Source: Desulfobacteraceae bacterium
Lineage (GTDB): Bacteria > Desulfobacterota > Desulfobacteria > Desulfobacterales > UBA5852
Direction of reading: 5' to 3'
DNA length: 64,000 nucleotides
NCBI GenBank assembly: GCA_014237395.1
Contig: JABZFP010000036.1
Span: forward strand, 1 to 64,000
Shown here: positions 51,201 through 59,098 of the stretch, piece after piece
How the letters are laid out: each line of letters starts with the position of its first letter
How positions within the stretch are numbered: the first letter of the stretch is position 1
The notes under the pieces: model-generated
What the model saw: only the letters and a program-made list of their open reading frames with translations
The model's database searches: none
Told to the model about the DNA's origin: nothing
Translations under genes and position numbers: made by a program

Positions 51201-51753
51201 TCGGATCGGCGGACTGATCAGCGGAATCCGCACCTTGCGGACGAAAAAAGGTGACTTGATGGCCTTTGTGCAGGTTGAAGATCTTCATGGCACGGCGGAA
51301 GTCATCGTGTTTCCTGACAGCTACGCGGACTATGAAGAACTCCTGCGGGAAGACCAGCCTGTTTTTGTGCAGGGGCAGGCCCAGAAGGAAGAGAATGCGG
51401 TCCGCATCATAGCGGAACAAATTGTCGATATGGAGCGCGCCGAGGAAGTCTGGACCGCCAGCGTACACATCACCCTGGATACCGCCCGCGCGCATAGCAA
51501 ACTCCTGTGGGAATTACAGGGGCTGCTGATTCGCTACCCCGGGACCTGCCGCACCTTTCTTCATCTGGTGGACGGGAACCAGACGGAAACCATCATCGCT
51601 GCGGATGAATCGCTGCAACTGAAAGCCGGCGCCATGCTCACAAGAGAAGTCAGCAGTCTGCTGGGCTATGCGGCGGTGGAAACCCGTTGTACGCCAGCCA
51701 CGTTAGCCTCCAATGGCAATGGCCGTCAGCGGTGGGCGGGTAAACGTACCTGA
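48226..51753 (+). CDS. dnaE: DNA polymerase III alpha subunit
   Basis: 1175 residues. The N-terminal PHP domain begins FVHLHVHTQYSLLDGAIRID. The C-family polymerase core includes VGPGRGSAAGSMVAYAMRIT and the catalytic aspartates in ISMPDIDVDFCINGRDRVYK. The HhH and OB domains follow (KKGDLMAFVQVEDLHGTAEV at about 1005-1025). This is the replicative polymerase. It is in one run with guaB. Confidence 0.98.
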   Translation: MNVADKSPFVHLHVHTQYSLLDGAIRIDSLLEQARAFGMEAVSITDHGTMFGVLEFYTKAKKADLRPIIGCEIYVAPRTIHDKTPLDAKGVTHLVLIAENQEGYRNLCRLTSIAQMEGFYYRPRIDKQLLADHHEGLIALSACLHGEIPMRIKAGRIDQAEAAAQWYQQLFGENNFYLEVQNNGIEIQETVNRALRDMSHKLSIPLVASNDCHYLNKEDVRAHDVLLCIQTGKTVNEANRFRFSTDQLYFKSPAEMAASFKDYPGAIDNTLSIARRCAYDFDFSYHFPQFPAPKDVSTEDLFEETVREGYRLRLEKILEKQPNLDRAVYDKRLDYEISVIKEMGFTGYFLIVADFIRYAKENGVPVGPGRGSAAGSMVAYAMRITDLDPIEHGLIFERFLNPARISMPDIDVDFCINGRDRVYKYVVDQYGGGDYVAQIITYGKLKTRAVIRDVGRALDIPLREVDAIAKMVPDVLNISLADAIAQEPKFNEMAASRPEIAELLQICKVLEGLPRHASTHAAGVVIGDKPLVEYLPLYRGKKGEVVTQFDMKHVEKAGLVKFDFLGLRNLTVIEKALSLLAQQNKPVPDMVNLDLDDRDTYSLLASGDTTGVFQLESSGMKDLLVRLKPASFADITALVALYRPGPLDSGMVDDFVECKHGRKPVVYLVPELEPILKETYGVILYQEQVMKIAADLANYTMAKADDLRKAMGKKIAAKMAEHRDSFMAGARENNIPEDKAKTIFDLMEKFGGYGFNKSHSAAYALIAYQTAYLKAHFPVEFLAALLTSEMHSTDGVVKYMAECRSHAIDILPPDINYSGTTFEVHDNKIRYGLVAVKNVGEAAIDAIVAERQEGGAFESLLDFCARVDLRRVNKRVVESLIKCGAFDSLGHKRSQMMAALEEAFEYGQRVQKEKADPQMGLFGAIETSAPTINAPSLPDITEWEPRQALALEKEALGLYLSGHPLNRYEEVVAKFTNANALTLSEITDKAAVRIGGLISGIRTLRTKKGDLMAFVQVEDLHGTAEVIVFPDSYADYEELLREDQPVFVQGQAQKEENAVRIIAEQIVDMERAEEVWTASVHITLDTARAHSKLLWELQGLLIRYPGTCRTFLHLVDGNQTETIIAADESLQLKAGAMLTREVSSLLGYAAVETRCTPATLASNGNGRQRWAGKRT

Positions 51754-51781
51754 AACCGCCTTTTCTTATGACCATGGGGCA

Positions 51782-53014
51782 TCAGGGGTCTGTTTTACCT
51801 GTTTCGACGCGCTTCAGCTCTTCGATCAGTTCGAGCATGGTCGCTTCTTCCTGAATTTCATAGCTGGTAGGCCCTTCGCCATGTTGCGGAGTGGCTGCAA
51901 AAGCGGGATCCACCGATCCTGGGCGGTCGTCCTGTCGCGTCATGCGCAGAAGGGCGGATTGATAAGGGGTTTCCGGGCTTTTTTCAGTGGAGGGGCGAAA
52001 CGTCTCCAAGGGTGAAACGAACCGGGTTTGACGGGCAATGAAATCCGTGTAGTATTTTTCCATGTTGAACATGCCTTCCCGGCTCCCGGTTTGGAGTAGC
52101 GTTTCGATCTGACTCAGGCGGTTGTCGCGCACCATGCTTTTGACTGCCGGGGTGCCGCGCAGGATCGACAACAACGGCACCCGGAAGCCGTGGGCGTTGA
52201 GGTGGATCAGTTTCTGGATCAGCAGCAGGCTGAGGCTTGAGGCCAACTGGTTGCGCACAAGATCCTGGATGTCGGCCGGAAAAGAGTTGCACAGGCGGTA
52301 GAAGGCGTCTTCCGTGGTGGTGGCGTGGATGGAAGCGATCACCAGATGGCCGGCTTCCACAGCATTGACGGTCAGCCGGATGGTTTCCGGTTCGCGCAAT
52401 TCTCCCACGACGATCAGATCGGGAGCTTCGCGCAGCACATCCTGCAGGCCTTGGCTGTAGCTGGGGAAGTGGGTGCCCAGCTCTCGCTGTTCGACGAAGG
52501 ATTTTTTGGACCGATAGCGGTATTCGACCGGCGCTTCCAGGGTGATGATATGGAGGCTCTGAGTCCGGTTGATTTCTTCCACCATGGCCGCAATGGTGGT
52601 GGATTTTCCCGTACCGGCGGCACCACCGACCAGCAGCAACCCGGTTTTCAATCGGCAGAAGTCGACGATGGAGGGGTGCAGATTCAACTTGGCCAGCTCG
52701 GGGGGGTGGCCCGGCAGAAGGCGGATTGCCAGACTGAGCCCCCGCAGCGTGTTGAAGATATTGACCCGGATGCGCACCTGGCCGATGCTGCGCGCAATGT
52801 CCACCGACATCTGTTGGTGGAGGATCTCCAGTTCCCGGACGCTCAGCAGCCGCTGCACCAAAAGGTCCAGCTCCCGATGGGACCACTGCAGGCTTTTTTC
52901 AAAGTGCAAGCTGCCGTTGCAGCGGTATACGAGCGGATGCTCGCCGGTGATGTGGATATCGGAATAGCCGTTGTTCAGCCCCTGTTGGATGATCGCGTTG
53001 AAGCGTTCCGTCAT
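51782..53014 (-). CDS. PilT-like type IV pilus twitching/retraction ATPase
   Basis: 410 residues of the secretion-ATPase superfamily: NNGYSDIHITGEHPLVYRCN at the N-terminus, Walker A LLVGGAAGTGKSTTIAAMVE, the Asp-box region IITLEAPVEYRY, Walker B DLIVVGELREPETIRLTVNA and the His box VIASIHATTTEDAF. Size and domain plan fit PilT/PilU rather than PilB. The last 80 or so residues are a poorly conserved polar tail. It ends the pilus gene series on the minus strand, 19 bp after the PilX-like gene, so retraction of this pilus may be encoded with it. Confidence 0.82.
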   Translation of the reverse strand: MTERFNAIIQQGLNNGYSDIHITGEHPLVYRCNGSLHFEKSLQWSHRELDLLVQRLLSVRELEILHQQMSVDIARSIGQVRIRVNIFNTLRGLSLAIRLLPGHPPELAKLNLHPSIVDFCRLKTGLLLVGGAAGTGKSTTIAAMVEEINRTQSLHIITLEAPVEYRYRSKKSFVEQRELGTHFPSYSQGLQDVLREAPDLIVVGELREPETIRLTVNAVEAGHLVIASIHATTTEDAFYRLCNSFPADIQDLVRNQLASSLSLLLIQKLIHLNAHGFRVPLLSILRGTPAVKSMVRDNRLSQIETLLQTGSREGMFNMEKYYTDFIARQTRFVSPLETFRPSTEKSPETPYQSALLRMTRQDDRPGSVDPAFAATPQHGEGPTSYEIQEEATMLELIEELKRVETGKTDP

Positions 53015-53033
53015 TTTTATTCTCCGCCGTTCC

Positions 53034-54872
53034 TCATCGCAGGACCGGGTCCCGCCCTTTCAGGCGCACCGCATAGTCATCGAAGTAAATCGCCGATGGT
53101 GCCGAAGGCAGAACGCCCATGGCATGCAGACCCAATTCTTCCGGCCAGTTATCGACATTTGTGCTGTAGCCCTCGGTGGTAAAGGCATCGGTCAACAGAA
53201 CGGCATCCTCCTCCCATTCGGCGGCCCGACCTGTTTTTTCGATCCTGAATCCCATGGTGGGGGAAGGGGACCCACTGATGAACGTCCAGTCGATCTGGGT
53301 CACGTTTCCGCCGACAAGGTTGAAATTGTCATTCGTTACCCGGAAATTCGTGCGGTCGAAGACCGGCCAGTTGATAAATGCGCTGAGAGGCGCCAGGCGT
53401 TGATTCGGACCCCGCCGGTTATCCAGCATCAGATTGGGGGCCGCACCACTGATGTTGCCGCCACCGTTGCAGAGGAACGGTGTTGACACGAAGACTTTAA
53501 GGGCGTTGACGCGTTCTCCGGCGGAAAAGGCCCCCCCGGCCTCGTCCGCTTGTACGCTTCGTTCTTCCAGCCGCACGAGCAGTGTCAGCCAGGGTTCGAA
53601 ATAGCGGCTATTGCCCTGCAGCAGACAATAACTCAACGGCAGTTCGGCATAGGCCAGGATTTCGCGCTCCTCCGGCCACAATGTCAGGGTGGGGCCCGCC
53701 GGCGGGACCGTATAGGTCCACAGCGAGGTGATCAGGCCGTCTCCATTGAGGTCTCTCTGGACCCAAAGAATAAGATAGGGGGTGGATGCGTCATCTACCG
53801 GAATCAGCCTGTCCGGCAGGGTATTCCCCCACTGCCCCCGGACGATGGAAAGTCCCAGTAGATTGCCGCCGTTGGCGGGCGTGTTGTCCACCCTCAAGGA
53901 AAGACCGCTGAGGTAATCGTCAGCATTGGGAACGACAGCCGTTTTGACTTGGAGGTCGTAGCTCAGGCTGTTCAGATCATGGGTAATCCCATCGTAGACC
54001 GTGCTGTTCCAATAGTCGAAAAAGGGGATGGCGGCGCCGCCGTTGACGGTGCGCCAGTCAAAAATACCGAAAACGGCGGGCTGCGACAGCTGGGTTGGCA
54101 GGGTCACCGTGTCGTCCGTCACACCAGCGCCGATTAGGATAGCGCGCGCGTCTTCCAGGGCATCGGTCACCGCCGACCAGTAGCGCAGATAAAAGTCGTA
54201 TTGGAACCACTCCAGACTGAACGGCGCGGCGCCATTGCGTTGGCTTTCATAGTCGTCGCGGATGGCACTGGCATCATCGATGGCGGTTTGAAGCGATACC
54301 TCACTTCCGGCGCCGGGCAAATCGAAGGATTCCCCCCCCGTGCGCAAGGCCGCGTTGTCCTCGATCGTTTCAATATCAAGCGTCCCCGGCGTGCCTTCAT
54401 CAGGCAGCCAGTTGTCTGTATCCTCCATGGTGTCGACCCATTCCGGTGTTCCGCCGGAGCTGCGGGCAAAGAGTTTGAATCGGGTATCCCCAAAAGGGCC
54501 GTTGACGACTCCCGTAGATGTGAATCGCTCGGGAAAGCCTTCGATGTCCAAAATAAAACGGTCACCGTTGGCAAGGCGATAGGTTGCGGGCAGGGTCGGT
54601 TTGACGGGCAGGGCGTCATAGTAGGTCAAACCGGAATAGGCGATGTAATAGGCTTTTTTCTGGCTGCTTGATGTCAGGAAACCATAACCGGACGATGACG
54701 TCATGTAGATCATGGCAACCCCAAGGGAGGCCATGACGGTGAGGGTCAGAATCAGGCTGATCAACAATGCCCCGCGATTGTCGCGGAAAAGGTTGTTGGC
54801 ATGAGACCACCACCATCGTTGCTTGACACTAACGGCGATTGCGGTAAGGCTATGGCGAAATGATTCAGTCAT
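53034..54872 (-). CDS. PilX/MshP-MshQ-like pilus assembly protein
   Basis: 612 residues. There is one hydrophobic segment near the N-terminus (about 34-56) preceded by NRGALLISLILTLTVMASLG, which is the PilX-N pattern: a pilin-like helix without a canonical G-F-x-x-x-E site. The rest is a large extracytoplasmic Thr/Asp-rich domain. Its position after the minor pilins corresponds to mshP/mshQ in the MSHA operon. It overlaps the preceding prepilin gene by 8 bp. Fold and function of the large domain are not recognised. Confidence 0.65.
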   Translation of the reverse strand: MTESFRHSLTAIAVSVKQRWWWSHANNLFRDNRGALLISLILTLTVMASLGVAMIYMTSSSGYGFLTSSSQKKAYYIAYSGLTYYDALPVKPTLPATYRLANGDRFILDIEGFPERFTSTGVVNGPFGDTRFKLFARSSGGTPEWVDTMEDTDNWLPDEGTPGTLDIETIEDNAALRTGGESFDLPGAGSEVSLQTAIDDASAIRDDYESQRNGAAPFSLEWFQYDFYLRYWSAVTDALEDARAILIGAGVTDDTVTLPTQLSQPAVFGIFDWRTVNGGAAIPFFDYWNSTVYDGITHDLNSLSYDLQVKTAVVPNADDYLSGLSLRVDNTPANGGNLLGLSIVRGQWGNTLPDRLIPVDDASTPYLILWVQRDLNGDGLITSLWTYTVPPAGPTLTLWPEEREILAYAELPLSYCLLQGNSRYFEPWLTLLVRLEERSVQADEAGGAFSAGERVNALKVFVSTPFLCNGGGNISGAAPNLMLDNRRGPNQRLAPLSAFINWPVFDRTNFRVTNDNFNLVGGNVTQIDWTFISGSPSPTMGFRIEKTGRAAEWEEDAVLLTDAFTTEGYSTNVDNWPEELGLHAMGVLPSAPSAIYFDDYAVRLKGRDPVLR

Positions 54873-55479
54873 GTTTGCCCAAAAAAACAGTTGTCGTCAG
54901 TTCATCGAAATTTGTGTCATGCAATTGCAGGCGCAGGCGGATGGCGGCCTGGCGCGTCGGGCTGGCAAACGCGGCGCTCCATGCCGGGGTGCGGGACGGC
55001 GCGGTGATCAGATTGCCACCGGTATCGTAATAGAGATATGAGAGATCAAAGGCCACGACGTTGTCGGCGAGCGGGGCCGTCACGTTGCCGCCGGGGCAGT
55101 CAAGGCAGGTCAGCAGCAGGGCTTCACCAACCGTCCCGTTCCAGGATATCCGAAACGAGCGGATGGTATCGACAGCTTCATCGGCATGAAAACTGTCAAA
55201 GGTGACGCTATTGCTGCTGCCGCTCGACACATCCGTTATAGTGGTGAATTCTTTTACCATACGGGTCATTGCCAGTTGGGCTTTCTGAGCGGATTCGGCC
55301 CCGGCCCGGGAAAGGAGAAAACCTTCCGTTATCTGCACCAGGCCAAGGCCGGCAATGGCAGCCAGGATGCCGACAATGGCCAGGCTGGCAATCATTTCAA
55401 TCAGCGTGAAACCCCTCTGAAAAACAGGTCGCCAGGCCGGTTTCGGTTTAGGACCATCAAGCTTCAAGACGATATCCAT
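54865..55479 (-). CDS. type IV prepilin-like minor pilin (MshO/PilW-like)
   Basis: 204 residues. The prepilin signal is QRGFTLIEMIASLAIVGILA: a long leader (about 23 residues) ending in Gly, then Phe at +1 and Glu at +5 and a hydrophobic helix. The C-terminal domain is beta-rich and soluble. It would be processed by prepilin peptidase and built into the pilus as a minor subunit. It is followed by the PilX-like gene and preceded by another minor pilin, like mshO in the MSHA operon. Confidence 0.78.
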   Translation of the reverse strand: MDIVLKLDGPKPKPAWRPVFQRGFTLIEMIASLAIVGILAAIAGLGLVQITEGFLLSRAGAESAQKAQLAMTRMVKEFTTITDVSSGSSNSVTFDSFHADEAVDTIRSFRISWNGTVGEALLLTCLDCPGGNVTAPLADNVVAFDLSYLYYDTGGNLITAPSRTPAWSAAFASPTRQAAIRLRLQLHDTNFDELTTTVFLGKHD

Positions 55480-55482
55480 CAG

Positions 55483-55923
55483 TCAGCGTACCAGTAAAAA
55501 GGTCAGCGGATCGTCGTTGGGACCCGCGATGACAACCTTGAGGGTGTCTTCCGGTGCTGTGCCATAGACGTCCGCTATTTCGTTTCCGGCGGCGTCGAAC
55601 TGGATGAAATCATTGAAAAGGACCCGGTATTCGCCATAGGCGTTGTTTTGATCGGTTCCGGCGGCACCGATGCCGGATTGAAAAATATTCCAGGTCGCGC
55701 TGTCGGAAGGCGCCGCCTGCCGAAAGGCGCCGATGATCTGATCTGCAACGGCCTGCAGAGCGGTATTGATCTTGAGGCGTTTGATGGGCGTGCTGCTTTG
55801 GATCAGTGCACTGCCGCTGTATTGCATCATGATCGCGCCCAGGATAACGGCCACCAGCAGGGTGATGATGACTTCCACCAGAGTGAACCCCGTCGTCTTG
55901 GACTCAGCCGCCATCGATCTCAT
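55483..55923 (-). CDS. type IV prepilin-like minor pilin (MshD-like)
   Basis: 146 residues. The prepilin site is KTTGFTLVEVIITLLVAVIL with Glu at +5. The start at ATG 55923 overlaps the preceding stop by 4 bp (ATGA) and gives a 12-residue leader; the frame is open upstream in antisense sequence without similarity. Position and size suggest the MshD/GspI-like minor pilin. Confidence 0.75.
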   Translation of the reverse strand: MRSMAAESKTTGFTLVEVIITLLVAVILGAIMMQYSGSALIQSSTPIKRLKINTALQAVADQIIGAFRQAAPSDSATWNIFQSGIGAAGTDQNNAYGEYRVLFNDFIQFDAAGNEIADVYGTAPEDTLKVVIAGPNDDPLTFLLVR

Positions 55924-56384
55924 GGTATGAACCCCGTGTGGCCTGTGACGGTTATGGCGTCGGTATTGACGGTGAGGGTGATGGTATCCGGCCCGGGGCT
56001 GCCCCACTCATCAAAGGTGATAGTGCCGATGCCACCCGTAATGGCAACGCCGGCGGGCAGGTTGTGGGTGGAGGTGCTATCGTTGGGCAGATTGACACTG
56101 GCCGGCAAACCGTTCTGGAACAGGGTATAAGAATTCGAGGTGAAGGCGATGCCCCAGCTTTCCGTGTTGTTGCCCATGGCCAGCGATTGGGCGAACCGCA
56201 GATGGGATCGGATGATGGCGGCCTGGGCGTAGGCGTCACGGTTGATAGCGGGTGTCCGGGTGAGTACGACGGTCATGACCACGGCCAGAACGATCAACAC
56301 GGCCAGGACTTCGATCATCGTAAATCCTGAGTCACACTGTTGATTGTCGGATCGGCATGCCGTGGGCGGAGCACCGTTTATCAT
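55920..56384 (-). CDS. GspH/FimT-like minor pilin (MshC-like)
   Basis: About 154 residues from ATG 56384; a GTG at 56435 would add 17 residues. The prepilin site is DSGFTMIEVLAVLIVLAVVM. A GspH-like domain follows with RSHLRFAQSLAMGNNTESWG and a C-terminal ITFDEWGSPGPDTITLTV. Such minor pilins initiate pilus assembly. The stop is coupled to the next gene. A 252-bp stretch without a gene separates it from the two pilins upstream. Confidence 0.78.
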   Translation of the reverse strand: MINGAPPTACRSDNQQCDSGFTMIEVLAVLIVLAVVMTVVLTRTPAINRDAYAQAAIIRSHLRFAQSLAMGNNTESWGIAFTSNSYTLFQNGLPASVNLPNDSTSTHNLPAGVAITGGIGTITFDEWGSPGPDTITLTVNTDAITVTGHTGFIP

Positions 56385-56636
56385 TGGGCCTTTTCCATTT
56401 ACAAAGATTGGTCGGATCGTTTCATTGGCGACCACATGCTTAAATAGACAATCCTTTTTAAGGGGTGTTTGTTGTGGCCTTAGCCTTATCGAAATGAGTC
56501 GTTATTTAATCGGTCCTTATTTTATCACCGATACGATTGTATTTCCAGATGGGAGCAGGATAGGGAAGCCCATCGCCTGGCGGAGCGTGGCTGCGTGTCG
56601 TGGCATCAGTGACAAAATGGTTGGCGAGGCAGGCCG

Positions 56637-57014
56637 TCAGCGTGACCAGCGGCCGGCAGACAGAGAGGTGGATGCGGATCGGGTCAAGGCGGCGGTAGCG
56701 GAGCCGAAACGGAGGGTTCCACCGCCGGCGGTGGCGGCCCCCGGCCATTGATAGCTGTTGCCAAGATCCACGTCCATCTGACTGAAAATAGCGGTATCAT
56801 TGGACCAGCCGCTATCGGAAAGCATGCTGTTTGCCCAGACCAATGTTTCACGCTGATTCAATTCGGCAACGCCCAGATCAAGCGAGCGCTGGTCAGCGCT
56901 GGCAGCAACGTCAATAAATCGCGGTACCGCTACAGCGGCCAGAATGCCGAGAATTATCAAAACCGCAATGATTTCGATCAGCGTGAAGCCTCTCTGGTTT
57001 TTCAAAGGGCGCAT
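56637..57014 (-). CDS. type IV pilin, GspG/MshA-like (copy 1)
   Basis: 125 residues from ATG 57014 (a TTG at 57032 is possible). The prepilin motif is NQRGFTLIEIIAVLIILGIL, followed by AAVAVPRFIDVAASADQRSL. The C-terminus ends in GRWSR. It is a paralogue of the next gene with almost the same N-terminal helix and the same end. No disulfide pair is present. The absence of a clear ribosome site leaves the start uncertain. Confidence 0.82.
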   Translation of the reverse strand: MRPLKNQRGFTLIEIIAVLIILGILAAVAVPRFIDVAASADQRSLDLGVAELNQRETLVWANSMLSDSGWSNDTAIFSQMDVDLGNSYQWPGAATAGGGTLRFGSATAALTRSASTSLSAGRWSR

Positions 57015-57139
57015 GATGAACAAACGTTTCAATGGAATCGAACGAACTCCCCGGCGTAAAATTTTATGGCGCGATGGATCATGCCCCGATTTTTTTAGGT
57101 GTCACGGTATTGTAACGATATCCGGTTCTTTCACCGTCT

Positions 57140-57529
57140 CTATCGTGACCAGCGTCCCGGTGAGGTGCTATCCGAGGCGGTTCGCGTAAGTGCAACAGTC
57201 GCACCGCCATCATAGACAAGTGTTCCACCACCTACGGCCGGCCCGACGCTCCAGGTATAGGGGCTGCCAAGGTCGTGTATTGCTGAGGTAAAAAGCGCAG
57301 CATCGGTGGTATAGCCTGTATTGGATAGTTTGATGTCGGCCCACTGAAGGGTCTCACGACCGTTCAACTCGGCAATGCCGGCATCCAGAGCGCGCTGCTG
57401 GGCGTTGGCGGTCAGGTCGATGTAGCGTGGCACGGCCACAGCGGCCAGTATGCCCAAAATGATCAATACTGCAATGATTTCGATAAGCGTAAAACCGGAT
57501 TGATTGGACAAAATGGGTTTTCGTTTCAT
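57140..57529 (-). CDS. type IV pilin, GspG/MshA-like (copy 2)
   Basis: 129 residues from ATG 57529, with GGAGG 8 nt upstream. The motif is NQSGFTLIEIIAVLIILGIL, then AAVAVPRYIDLTANAQQRAL; the end SPGRWSR is shared with copy 1. It is the first gene after the sigma-54-like promoter at 57600-57613 and has the better ribosome site, so it is the likelier major pilin. The 125-bp gap to copy 1 holds no terminator I can see. Confidence 0.85.
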   Translation of the reverse strand: MKRKPILSNQSGFTLIEIIAVLIILGILAAVAVPRYIDLTANAQQRALDAGIAELNGRETLQWADIKLSNTGYTTDAALFTSAIHDLGSPYTWSVGPAVGGGTLVYDGGATVALTRTASDSTSPGRWSR

Positions 57530-57597
57530 GGTTGTGACCTCCACCGCGATCTCCTTGGTGTTGACGGCATTGTTGTTTGATGGCGAAATGCCAAAAT

Positions 57598-57615
57598 AAG
57601 CAAAATTTATACCTG
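57598..57615 (-). promoter_or_regulatory. sigma-54-like promoter of the pilin genes
   Basis: On the minus strand AGGTATAAATTTTGCTT has GG at 57613-57612 and GC at 57601-57600 with exactly ten bases between; the -12 block TTGC is perfect and the -24 block is AGGTAT. The start would be near 57588, 59 nt before the ATG of the pilin. A sigma-54 activator gene lies immediately upstream. Confidence 0.6.
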
Positions 57616-57746
57616 CATCACGTTTTAATTCTCTTTAAGTACGAATGTTGAATCTTTTTCGATAAATCGATCCGCTATCGATATGGTAGTGTAAAATCCT
57701 CAAGGCCAGGGTTGTTTTGATCCTCCAAAACATGTAGGAAACCACT

Positions 57747-59084
57747 TCACCCTTTGTTGGATTTAAAGGCGGCGGCATCGATCTGGTATTTCTTGATGCG
57801 GTGCCATAAACTGCGCTGATTGATTCCCATCAATTCGGCGGCCCTGATCTGGATGCCATTGGTTCTTTTTAGCGCATCGATAATCATACCCTTTTCAATT
57901 TCTTTGAGCTTGTCGTCTATGGAGAGGTCTTTTTCATCCTCGTTTTCGATGAACGCGTGTTGGAACAGTTGGGTGATGCTTTCCGGCAGGTGATTGATGA
58001 CGATCTCCTGGCCTTGGCTCAGCACCGCCGCCCGTTCAACCGTATTCTGGAGTTCACGCACATTGCCGGGCCAGTCATAGCCGATCATCATCTGCAGTGC
58101 CGGTGAAGAGATGCGGACCTCGGGGGATGTCCGGGATAAGAAATCATCCACCAGCAGCGGGATATCCTCTTTGCGTTCCCGCAATACCGGTAGCTGAAGG
58201 GCGAAAACATTGATGCGATAGTAGAGGTCTTCCCGGAAGGTGCCTTCCGCGACCATCTGCGGCAGGTTTTTATTTGTGGCGCAGATGAGGCGAACGTCGA
58301 CTTGCACGGTGCGGGTGCCCCCGACGCGGTCGAATTCCTTTTCCTGAATGACCCGCAGGATCTTGGCCTGCAATCCCAGCGGCATGTCGCCGATTTCATC
58401 CAGAAAAATAGTGCCGCCGTGAGCGAGTTCGAATTTGCCCGGTTTGCGCGCCGTGGCGCCGGTAAATGCCCCTTTTTCATGCCCGAAGAGCTCGCTTTCC
58501 AGGAGATCCGGCGGAATCGCCACGCAATTGAGCTTGATAAACGGGTTTTGGTTGCGGCGACTGTTGCGATGGATGCTGGAGGCGACCAATTCCTTTCCGG
58601 TGCCGCTTTCACCCAGGATGAGGACGGTGGAATCCGTCGGTGCTACCATCTGAACGCGTCGCAGCAGCCCCCGCATAACGCGGCTGTCGCCGATGATTTC
58701 GGGAAAAAGCTGCCGGGCATCCAGTTTGGTCAATACGTCTTCGACCCGCTCGAAGACATTTTTGAAATGTTTAATTTCATCGACCTGCTTGCGGCGGTAT
58801 TGTTCGTCTTCCGGTCGCGAAATTACCGGGATGTCATTGGCGCGTTGAATGAAGCGTTTCACCGGCATGAGCAAGAGGCGCGTGACTACCAGGCCGCAGA
58901 AGAAACTGACCAGCGCAAACAGCAGCGCCCACAAATGGATTTGGAGGCTGCCGTCCTGGCCGAGACGGTGATAATGCTGGGCGAGCAAAAAGGTCAACAG
59001 GGCCGACAGGAAGGCAATTCCGGCAAAAATGACCGGAACGATGACATATAAACTGATATGATAGCGAAAATCTTTGATGGCCAC
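57747..59084 (-). CDS. membrane-anchored sigma-54 activator in the pilus locus
   Basis: 445 residues. Two transmembrane helices lie at about 12-34 and 46-72, then a HAMP-like linker (LMPVKRFIQRANDI). An AAA+ domain at about 130-360 has Walker A GESGTGKELV, the GAFTGATARKPG loop and TIFLDEIGDMPL. A C-terminal Fis-type HTH follows (GIQIRAAELMGINQRSLWHR). Most such activators are soluble; membrane helices without a kinase domain suggest direct sensing at the membrane. The start is GTG 59084 with GGAG 7 nt upstream. It lies between the assembly genes and the pilin genes and most likely drives the pilin promoter 150 bp downstream. Confidence 0.9.
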   Translation of the reverse strand: MAIKDFRYHISLYVIVPVIFAGIAFLSALLTFLLAQHYHRLGQDGSLQIHLWALLFALVSFFCGLVVTRLLLMPVKRFIQRANDIPVISRPEDEQYRRKQVDEIKHFKNVFERVEDVLTKLDARQLFPEIIGDSRVMRGLLRRVQMVAPTDSTVLILGESGTGKELVASSIHRNSRRNQNPFIKLNCVAIPPDLLESELFGHEKGAFTGATARKPGKFELAHGGTIFLDEIGDMPLGLQAKILRVIQEKEFDRVGGTRTVQVDVRLICATNKNLPQMVAEGTFREDLYYRINVFALQLPVLRERKEDIPLLVDDFLSRTSPEVRISSPALQMMIGYDWPGNVRELQNTVERAAVLSQGQEIVINHLPESITQLFQHAFIENEDEKDLSIDDKLKEIEKGMIIDALKRTNGIQIRAAELMGINQRSLWHRIKKYQIDAAAFKSNKG

Positions 59085-59098
59085 CGTCAGACTCCGGG

